A stretch of 64,000 bases of DNA from Davidsoniella eucalypti (taxonomy: Eukaryota; Ascomycota; Sordariomycetes; Microascales; Ceratocystidaceae): NCBI GenBank assembly GCA_004009845.1, contig RMBW01000085.1, positions 171,351 to 235,350 on the forward strand, in the 5' to 3' direction. The notes under the pieces were generated by a model. That model saw only the letters and a program-made list of their open reading frames with translations, was not told the DNA's origin and searched no databases. Below, in pieces: positions 38,688 to 46,951 of this stretch (its first letter is position 1; each line of letters starts with the position of its first letter). Made by a program: the position numbers and the translations under genes.

Positions 38688-39426
38688 CATTTTCAAGCCA
38701 GGGGGCTGATAGCTGGCTTACTAAATGTTTCTATATTACATACATAGTTGTGGGTGCAACATATTGTTTAGATTTACAGATCGATAATAAAAGACATACA
38801 TAATCAGCAGACACTATGAAGCCAGCTGTTCACTGAATGACACGGCTGCATAATATTACAAAATTGGATATAAGCATTGTATATGTTGCTCATGCTAGAA
38901 TTGATATGTTTTTTTTCACCCAGTAAGACAAATATTGTATCATTACATACATATCTACAAATAGTTCATTCGCTTTGGGTCTCTTTGAATCCGTAGTACG
39001 CACGACTGTACTATATCAAAGCTTTGGAAGGAAACTTAATACGCTACAACTCGTGCTCTTGGTCCCTGGAGCTTTGAACTTGTTATTGTAGTTACTTCTA
39101 TATATCCAAGTCAGTGCCACGGGAAAGTTCTTCTGTCACGCAGTATCAACGTGGCTGGCCAAACATTGGATATCATTGTCGAACAACATAATAAAGTTGG
39201 TATCGATAGTATTTCTTCAGTGGTTCGGAAAAAAATAAAAAACCCTCTAGCGTTTGTATAGCCTAGTTTGGAGGAGCGTTGAAATTAATACAAACTCACC
39301 CCCTGTCTAGCCATGCCACCAGATTGTATCCCTGCAATTGCGCCTCCTCTTATTCTTGATTGTTCACTTGATTATTATGTAGTTAAACTAATGTCCAACA
39401 GTACAGCCTGCATTTTTCGTATATAC

Positions 39427-39443
39427 ATATATATATATATATA
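39427..39443. repeat. (TA)n microsatellite
   Basis: About eight tandem TA/AT dinucleotides are seen directly in gene-free sequence. Confidence 0.9.
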
Positions 39444-40800
39444 CTTGCAACTAGTGGATGTGGGCATTTTCTAGACTAATACCAATACACTTGATGGTCT
39501 ATACAGAGTCGTAACAATATAGATCAGCATTTCGAGATAATTAGACTCGCAATCGCTGAGCCTCATCAGAGTTTTTCCTTTTTCATAGTATTAGGCTGCC
39601 GTCCCATTGTTACTGGTTATTTTATTCTCTTGACAATCGTACACTTACGCCAACCAGTCATTGATTGTATCTGATGATGTTGAAGGAAGGACGCATCATC
39701 AGCGCCCAGATTGTTCGACCCGCTCGATACCACAGATACATCCCGAGATGGTGTGGATCTTCTCTAGGTTTGAACTCCGTTTTCAAGTATGAATCGTATA
39801 TCTATTACGATACAAATAGATTTCCAAGATCCGCCCTATCCGGATCAACACAACTCAAGGAATTAAAGATGATAATGATACGCCGTTATGACAACTGTCA
39901 CCTTAAAGAGTTGGTAGCCACCCGGACTCGTCCTAAGTATTCTGTCATGATCACTTGATTTTCTATTGTATTTTGCTATTGTCTTTCATACGGGTTGCGT
40001 ATTAGTAGTATATCATTTCTTCCGATACCTTCCTCAATGCTTGGCTTCGCAACATGTGAAAATCATTCACTAGCAATTTCTTGTCAAGTTTGCCATGTCT
40101 ATGGAAATTCATGCTTTACTTACTTTTTTAGTGTAGGGTTAGGAATTTACTCAGCCCCTAGGTCTCATCTTTCCAGGCCCAAACATGATCAAAATTCGGA
40201 CAGTTATACCCGAGTGGACGGGCCAGTTGTTGAGCATTTATCTCCAAGCCTTTTTTTTTTCTTTTTCTACCACCCCATGAATTCTAGAAAAATACCCATG
40301 GCTGCCTAACTTCGTAATGTTTGCATCTTTCATATTTCCTTTTTTCTTCTTTTTTTTCTTCTCGCTTTTTGATTCCTGAAGCAGCCAAGAACACGGACCT
40401 TGAAGATGCAGCGTTTCCGAATATTACTACGATATCTATTTTTCTTTTATATTAAAAGCTTGAGATCAGAGTATCTATTTTCTTATGGGAAACTAATTTT
40501 GACTTGATAAATCTACATTCACATGCAATTAGTAGCACGTGCTCATATGCAGCTATATTTATATATTTGAACTTATTCTATAATTGTACTCATGCATACT
40601 AACTACATACATATACATATGTGGATAGGCAGCCTCCATACATCATCTTTATATTCTTGGCTTGAGTTATCTCAGGTTCATATACACAACGACTAGATAT
40701 CTTTTGACTCGCTTTATATTGGAAACATCAGTCTTGAACTTGACTAGTATTTACCACCACAGCCACTTCAACTTTCTTGTAAAAAAAAGTTGTTCACAAT

Positions 40801-40853
40801 TTGATTTGATTATATTTAACGTCTACCTAAATCACTAAGATCATACGACGCCT
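40801..40853 (-). mobile_element. 5'-truncated retroposon copy 1 with 16-bp TSD
   Basis: A 53-bp insert is bounded by the exact 16-mer AAAAGTTGTTCACAAT (40785-40800 and 40854-40869), read as a target-site duplication. The insert is about 96% identical over 52 bp (two substitutions) to the left end of the larger element at 43963-44684. Both start with TTGAT repeats on the plus strand, that is, an (ATCAA)n tail on the minus strand. A shared 3' end with a simple-repeat tail, a variable 5' end and a TSD are typical of LINE or SINE retroposition with 5' truncation. It lies 34 bp upstream of the Asp-type tRNA-like gene. Confidence 0.8.
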
Positions 40854-40887
40854 AAAAGTTGTTCACAATATTATCACCTATATCATA

Positions 40888-40956
40888 TCATCATTAGTGT
40901 AGTGGTGATCATACATTGTCACGTAGGCGACCTGGGTTCGATTCCCAGATGGAGAG
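40888..40956 (+). tRNA. Asp-type (GTC) tRNA-like gene, degenerate
   Basis: The sequence has an A-box-like TAGTGTAGTGGT, a TTGTCAC anticodon-loop segment and a perfect T arm (CTGGG-TTCGATT-CCCAG) with B box GGTTCGATTCC (40935-40945). The acceptor ends pair TCATCAT with ATGGAGA except for an A-A mismatch at pair 3, and the discriminator is G. A T5 terminator follows at 40966-40970. It is 69 nt, about three short of a normal tRNA-Asp. The anticodon stem is damaged: the best fold is 4 of 5 pairs around an 8-nt loop. So it is probably a decaying tRNA-Asp gene or tRNA-derived pseudogene that may still recruit TFIIIC. Confidence 0.5.
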
Positions 40957-41255
40957 ACGATGACCTTTTTGCCGCCTATCATTGATTTATTCTATTTGTC
41001 GTGGTGTGGAATATCTCGTTCATCTTCGTCTGGTGGTGATATTCGGCTCGATTTTTGTATTATTAGGTGAATGTATGTAGTTGTACAACATCAATGACCC
41101 AAACCCTAGGCTGTGTTGATATACATGAATTGTAGCACGAAAAGAACGACAAATGATATTCACACATGGAGATAGTTTTTAGTAATATCTGTATTCTCGA
41201 CAGGTTATAAGCGAGTATCTGAAACCAACTTGTTTAGAAACACACAACAAAGTAT

Positions 41256-41979
41256 GAGTCAAGCTAATTTAACAGTTGGGATTTTAATTTCACAGTTACG
41301 CTAGCCGTATTAGGAAATTGTAGTCACGTGACATCGTCGATTACAAGAAATCAAAAATATTTCTTACATCGCATCACCACTTCACCACCACTATAAGATT
41401 AAACATGCATGCCAGAATAGAAAAAAGACAGCTAGTTACCCGAGACGAGCCTTTACGTATAGACGGTTTTGTACGTGTGTTAAGCTTGCCATGCCGATCA
41501 CAGCCATAGACCACTGATTTCATACCACCATTGGTGTAAGAAGACACAGTTGAAAAGGCGTACCCACGTACAGAAGCCCATGCATTAATGCCTTGGAAAA
41601 GTGCCTCTCGAGAGTGGTAGTGTATTGTTGGAGGAGGGGCAAGCCGTATAACAGGGGTGTCTGTGGTATCTATAGATAGCCCTTTATCCATAGATGATGA
41701 TGCCATTGTGGTGTGTGTAGAAAATAAAAAAGTAGGGTGGTGAAGGTTTTCATCATCGTGAGCAGGAGGTAATAACGGTGAGGGACCGTCTTCATAGATT
41801 TTTACTGCTTTATAATATTCAATTACATATGTTTCATCTTATAGTAGTGATGAAGTGGTGATGCAATGTAAGAAATATTTTTGACTTCTTGTAATCGATG
41901 ATGTCACGTGACTACAATTTCCTAATACGGCTAGCGTAACTGTGAAATTAAAATCCCAACTGTTAAATTAGCTTGACTC
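41256..41979 (-). mobile_element. non-autonomous MULE remnant with 144-bp TIRs
   Basis: Terminal inverted repeats of about 144 bp (41256-41399 and 41836-41979) start GAGTCAAGCTAATTTAAC and differ at only a handful of positions. They are flanked by the exact 8-bp duplication CAAAGTAT (41248-41255 and 41980-41987). Long TIRs and an 8-10 bp TSD fit Mutator-like elements; an 8-bp TSD alone would also fit hAT. The interior keeps a transposase N-terminal fragment on the minus strand, which favours a MULE. The total length of 724 bp implies loss of the catalytic domain. Each TIR carries the palindrome GTCACGTGAC. Confidence 0.88.
41374..41706 (-). pseudogene. FAR1-like DNA-binding N-terminus of a MULE transposase (fragment)
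   Basis: An open frame of 110 codons inside the element. After a short Ser/Pro leader it reads FQGINAWASVRGYAF, then KSVVYGCDRHGK, and later SSRVTSCLFSI. This is the FAR1/WRKY-GCM1-like zinc-binding pattern that opens fungal MULE transposases such as Hop. The frame then runs into the right-to-left TIR and stops, so the DDE catalytic core is missing. It could at most make a TIR-binding fragment without transposase activity. The gene is broken by internal deletion of the element. Confidence 0.7.
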
Positions 41980-42419
41980 CAAAGTATCTGAAGTATAAAG
42001 TAACATCCCGTTTCTGCAATGATTGATTTCTGTTTGAGGAGTAACCCAATAGAGCGAATGGCTTTGTGGTAGATAAATATGCCTAGTCACAGCAAAACTG
42101 GTGATATATATCAAGCTGAACTAATTATATGACCTTGGATACGATATGAAGGCATGACAAGTGACGAATTCGATGAATGTAGTAAGCAGCAAGGTTATCT
42201 ATACGATACAACCGATGTTCATCACGTGTGAGATAAGTGAACATAAAGGTTGTAATTAAAATGTATATTAAGTTACTATAATCTTCGTTCTGTGTTCTCC
42301 GAAGATAGTTCAAGGTCATGTTATAATTATCGCCACGCCAGACCAAGCATTGGATAGGTACATTTGACGAGGCTGTCGGTAATCTTATCACATAATGCCC
42401 ATTGGTGACACTTGTGTAC

Positions 42420-43299
42420 TCAAAACCAAGCAAGTGTCCACGTAGCTGGCAGGTTCGGCCAGCGTTCCTGCCACTCAGCTAGAACATCGGGAACACGTTG
42501 ATCGAATGTTAATCTAGCAGATGACGAGCCCGAGTCAAACGTGAGTGCGCCAACCGCATCGCGTTCCTCACGAGCAACTTTGTTGAGAGAGTTGGCTAGG
42601 TCAACTATGCCCTGACCACCCACATAGGCTTCTTCGTGATTATCCTTGATATCGACGTTGAAAATATGAACTGGGCGGTTGAGAGGTGCTCCACGGTTGT
42701 TCAAGTCGTCTATAACGGCGTCCCAGCACCGCTCTTCACAAGTAATGACAATGTCAACGACACCACCTTCGGAGCCCTCGCTGCCGCGATCACTGGCATG
42801 CTGTTGGGTACGGGGCACACCAACTTGCCAGTCTTGCCAGCGCTCAGGGCCCCATTTTACATTGCGATTACGGTCAAGCATATTGAGAAGGCCATTGGCG
42901 CGGTACAGGCGCTGGTCTTTCCCCTCTAGCTCCTTGAACATACTGTCATATGATGTCTTGTTGAATTGATACACATTAGGTTGGTGGATAGTGGGGCCTG
43001 GCAGACGGACTAGAGAGCCGGTGCCAAATGATATCACGGGATAGTTTGCTTGCGATAGTCGCAGATGAGCCTCCATGGATCTGAAGAGGCCATTGCTGTT
43101 AGTAGCTGGCTACAGGACTTGATGAATATATGGGCGCCATTCATGGTTCATGTATCTCATCACACCAACACTCAAAATCGACATACCTGTTCTGGTTACT
43201 GGCGCATACTGTGCAAAACTTCAATTTGAAGCCATCTCGTGAGGCGGTCGCCCCCTTATCAGCAGAGTTGCCGCTGGGTGTACCATTAGAGGCATCCAT
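42420..43299 (-). CDS. SSU72: RNA polymerase II CTD phosphatase Ssu72
   Basis: A nuclear phosphatase removing phosphate from Ser5/Ser7 of the RNA polymerase II CTD, part of the cleavage and polyadenylation factor. Two minus-strand exons, 43299-43187 and 43080-42420, give 257 aa. Exon 1 carries the signature C32-ASNQN-R38-S39 (CX5RS), with the Arg codon split by the 106-nt intron. Family blocks follow: FGTGSLVRLPGP, the NGLLNMLDRNRNVKWGPERWQ block, ITCEERCWDAVI and NVDIKDNHEEA (D181 and D184, region of the general acid). A Ser/Gly/Asp-rich insert (about residues 121-145) makes it longer than yeast Ssu72 (206 aa); such inserts are usual in filamentous fungi. The start gives a short disordered N-terminus before KLKFCTVC. 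It sits between the MULE remnant and the larger retroposon copy. Confidence 0.96.
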
Positions 43300-43962
43300 T
43301 ATGTTGCGCTATACAAGTACGTCTACGGGAAACTCAAAATCCAAAGCAAAAAAAACAACCAACAATAACAGAAACTACGTGTCAATCGATAGTCAATTAT
43401 AGATATCCTAAAGGGTGAATGTTAGCCTATGGCCCAGCCAAAAGTTTGATGATGAAGAAGTAGTGGCATAAATCTCTTTCAGACAAAAGCGTATACGGTA
43501 TATATTGTATCAACATAGTGTATTTAGACAGCTCCAATAAAGAAATGCATCATTTGAGATATATGAATAGATATGTGTGCCTTTTTATCTTACCTGTTGT
43601 ATTTCGATGCTGCTATTTGCAGCTTGTGGGAAAGGAAAGAAAGAAAAAGAAGAAAAAATGGTACAATGTTGTCGTGGATGAAAGTTTTGTCACGGTGGAG
43701 CTCCCTAAGCTTAGCTAAAAATGTTCCTTGTAGGCGGTGAGCTATGGCAGAACGGCAGATCTTGGCTAAACCTTCAAAGCCCGCATTATATGACTACTTT
43801 CAACAACTTCATCGTCAACAGTAGGAAACAAGGTGTCACTAAACCCAATCCTTTCTATGTGTCTATGGAGTCAAAGTAAAACTCTATGCTCTATATGGGT
43901 CGATCTCAATTTTCTTGTTGTGATACTGATTTTTCATCATTTTTGAAAAAAAAGCCGCGCAC

Positions 43963-44684
43963 TTGATTTGATTTGATTATATTTAACGTCTACCTAAATA
44001 ACTAACATCATACGACGCCGGATTGGATACCGAACAAATATTTAAAGTTGTGCCTGTATATTAACGTTGTTTTTAAAGTCCTCCGCTAGACAACCTCAAT
44101 AGCTTTGTATGTGCCCCGAAGAACTAGTGACCATACCTCCACTAAGAGCAACAAAAAACAAATACAAAAAGAAAAAAGCGAAACAGCGCCTCCACAAATC
44201 CATTCTATAAGTGAAGCTATAATCCTCCACTATTCAGCGAGCCTTCAAGAGGCTGGTGATGGTGGCCGTAAGAAAGAAAAAATTGGCGTAATCGAGTCGG
44301 GTGCTATGGATGAAGCACAGCGACAAGATTCCCGCGCCGCGGGGTTGGGCATCCGGAACCTTCAAAAGGCTGCCCGGCGTGTGTGAGTGTGGCTCCCTGA
44401 GGTGAGTGGATATAGACTCGGGAGACCAACGATCGAAAAGGTGCGGGGTCGGTCGCTGGTGAGAACATCCCTCGAGAGGGGAAATCGGGCTCAAGGCCTC
44501 ACGAAACGGTGCTTCGAAGTCGACAAGTGTCGAAAAAGAAAACGAGAATGGACAGCAGCATTGGGGATATGTGCTGGTCGCTCTTAAAACCCACGACGAA
44601 GGGGAAAAATTCGTCTTTGGACGGAGGGGGAGGTACTCGAACTCAAAGGTACCCCCCCGAGGGTTGTAGGAGGGAAGGTTGTTG
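43963..44684 (-). mobile_element. retroposon copy 2 (about 722 bp) with 15-bp TSD
   Basis: Bounded by exact AAAAAAGCCGCGCAC at 43948-43962 and 44685-44699. The left end has three TTGAT units followed by sequence nearly identical to copy 1, so the element lies on the minus strand with its 3' tail at the left. The body from about 44090 is more GC-rich than the flanks. There are no TIRs, LTRs or a recognisable reverse-transcriptase frame. Minus-strand 44234-44494 is open for 86 codons but unrecognised. It may be the remains of a LINE, a chimeric or deleted LINE, or a long SINE. It ends 67 bp upstream of the tRNA-Ala gene. Confidence 0.75.
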
Positions 44685-44751
44685 AAAAAAGCCGCGCACG
44701 GTGAGAAGCTATATAATGTCCATAAATAGCCAAAACACCAAGAATCTCATT

Positions 44752-44839
44752 GGGCTGATGGTCTAGTGGTATGATATTTGCTTTGCAGTATTCACTACAA
44801 ATTTGTAAATGGTCGGGGGTTCGATCCCCTCTCAGTCCA
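44752..44839 (+). tRNA. tRNA-Ala (TGC) with 16-nt intron
   Basis: The acceptor GGGCTGA pairs perfectly with TCAGTCC, including G3-T70, the alanine identity pair; the discriminator is A. The A box is TGGTCTAGTGGT and the B box GGTTCGATCCC (44818-44828). The T stem GGGGG/CCCTC closes loop TTCGATC. Anticodon stem TTTGC/GTAAA encloses TTTGCA, a 16-nt intron (GTATTCACTACAAATT) after position 37, and T38. Variable loop TGGTC has the normal 5 nt. A T5 terminator lies at 44872-44876. The main doubt is the AT-rich anticodon stem with one G-T pair, which could mean a weak or ageing copy. Confidence 0.82.
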
Positions 44840-46933
44840 ACGATCAATTTGGACTCCCAAACCAAGTTATCTTTTTGTCATATTTGACGAATGCTGCTTG
44901 TTTGAGGAGAATGCTATAGGTGAATGAAGTTGATATTCGGATTTTTTGGGGGTTGAGTTTAGGGCTTGAAATTGATCGATGCGTTGAACTTGACAAAAAT
45001 TTAGCATGTTACATATTCGTGTGCCTTCACAGTCGACAAACTAGAAAAGACTCTGACTGAACCAGGCGTTCAAAGACAGCCAAACCGCAGACAGGACAGC
45101 GCCAAATGGGCGGCATGGGCTCAGGCAAACCTGAAACGAAGGGCATGGAAGCACTGCAAGCATTTGACCAATCAATAGATCGATGAGCTGCTAGGGCTTT
45201 TCCCAAAATAGAAACAAAAATGAATCAACAAAGAGAGTCAAGTCTAGGCTTTTCCTTTTCTTTTTTGGCTTACATTGCATTGGGAAGTAGAGCAAGCACC
45301 ATGTTTCTTTTTTCAGTACATTTTAGACAACTAAAATGGGCGCCAAAAACAGGTTTAATGTCACCGAACGTGATGAAAGCTTCTAGATTAGGTCACAGTA
45401 TACATATACAATATGTATGGTATGTATAAATAAATGAAGAACTACGAGCTGTGGTATTTACGAGACTTCCAAAGAGCCTAGCGCATATATCTATATACAT
45501 TATATTTATATACGCGGTAGCTCAAGCCAAGGAGCGGCACGCCAGAAGTTCTGATCACTGTTGTGTTAAATGCTGTAAACGGGCGGTGATCGTTATTACC
45601 GTGGTAGTGTTACAGCCAAAGACAATATGTGGGGTTATTGTACATAGATAATATAATGTAGTAAGTCGACGGTGTGTTATCGCGATTATCACCAGATCAA
45701 ACCCGTAAATAACCAGTCAAGAGTCTCATTATACTGTATAGATATCTCGAGATCTGAATTGAAGTTTAATAGGGGATTTTAATAGCTACTTAAAGTATTG
45801 TATCTTGTGTGCTCCTGGCTTGAGGCTATCAAACAAAAGACAAATATGGAGACTCATATTCCGAGACCTGTCTTTTACCGACTGCGTGGCTAGAATGGTC
45901 TATAGACACTAGGGGGCACATCACACAGCTTCTCTAGTGCCTCCAAATATAGAAATGTGAAGCAACTTTACAGGCTGTGCTGTGACTTGTATTTGTATGA
46001 CTGGAGCTGGCTGAGATACTGTCCTTCTGTGTAAGCCCATGATGAAGTAGTCATCGTTTTTTTCTTGTATTTGGCGAGGGAATCTGCTACAAAGTCTTGT
46101 CCTCGATTAGATTGACGACCTGGATACTCGACCAACAGCGCTGTATCTGTACCTTGCTGTCGTGGTTCACATGGGTTCGAGCAACAACAACCCTGCGCCG
46201 CTCATGGACAAAGACTAGGGACTCAGTAAATTCAAGGCATCTCGCGTGGGAAATTAAACTCTTGAGTTTTTGCGCTAACTTAGTGAGTCGAAGATAGCTA
46301 TTCTAGAGTTCTTTGTTTGTTTTTGTTTATTTGCCTGCCAGCTGGAACTATTAGGAAAAGAAGAAAGGAGCTGATGGGCTGACTATTTGCCACTATTGGC
46401 TGTCGTCGTAGGTCGATGAGGATGAATTCTGAGGAGGTTGTTATTAGGTTGAAAGTAGCTTACATCTTGTGGCTGCTTTGGAAAGAGCTCGGACATGGAA
46501 GAGGACGCACGCCATGCTTCCCGGGCGACCTTGAACGACAAGAGGTAAAAGCTTCTTCTTGACGTATCAACTTGTATGTGAACGCCTAGGGGAGAGGACT
46601 TGGGCTGTTGTAGTGTGTGGAATTGGGATATGCGTTGTGATCTGCCGACTGGCTAGAAGTACCACACTGAATATCCCTTGATATGCCTAGAGAGGCCTGG
46701 ACGTTGTTTAGACTGGGGAGTTTTAGGCTGGACATCTTACACCAATCTCAAGTCATGTCTGAAACTATGGTTGGTTGCCATGCCATATATAGTTGTAGAG
46801 TAGAGTATAAGTACACATGTACATAGAGTAGAATGTGCCGGCGGCTGAGTTTGTTTGAGACTTTTTACTTACAAATACTCGTTAGTCTCCGACTGACGAA
46901 TAAAAGGACAGACTGTACAACACAACAAGGGCG

Positions 46934-46951
46934 AAGAGAGAGAGAGAGAGA
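46934..46951. repeat. (GA)n microsatellite
   Basis: About eight or nine GA units are seen directly in gene-free sequence. Confidence 0.9.

Larger units (their letters stand above)
35614..42419. other. 6.8-kb stretch without protein genes, containing TE and tRNA-like sequences
   Basis: From 35.6 to 40.7 kb I see only the SPA2 upstream region and unrecognisable short frames, plus a T15 run (38673-38687) and a TA repeat (39427-39443). From 40.8 to 42.0 kb it contains a truncated retroposon copy, an Asp-type tRNA-like gene and a MULE remnant, listed separately. The right end is the 3' flank of SSU72. Confidence 0.55.

Noticed and set aside
42125..42433. Minus-strand 102-codon frame overlapping the end of SSU72
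   Set aside because: It lies in the 3' flank of SSU72 in another frame. Ssu72 ends normally at LAWF, so no extension or second gene is needed.
44584..44865. Minus-strand 93-codon open frame
   Set aside because: It is the antisense of the tRNA-Ala gene plus flank; the GLRGDRTPDH-like reading is the familiar spurious translation of a tRNA.
36173..45106. Shared 15-mer CAGGACAGCGCCAAA at 36173-36187 and 45092-45106
   Set aside because: One or a few such matches are expected by chance in 64 kb, and similarity does not extend beyond it.
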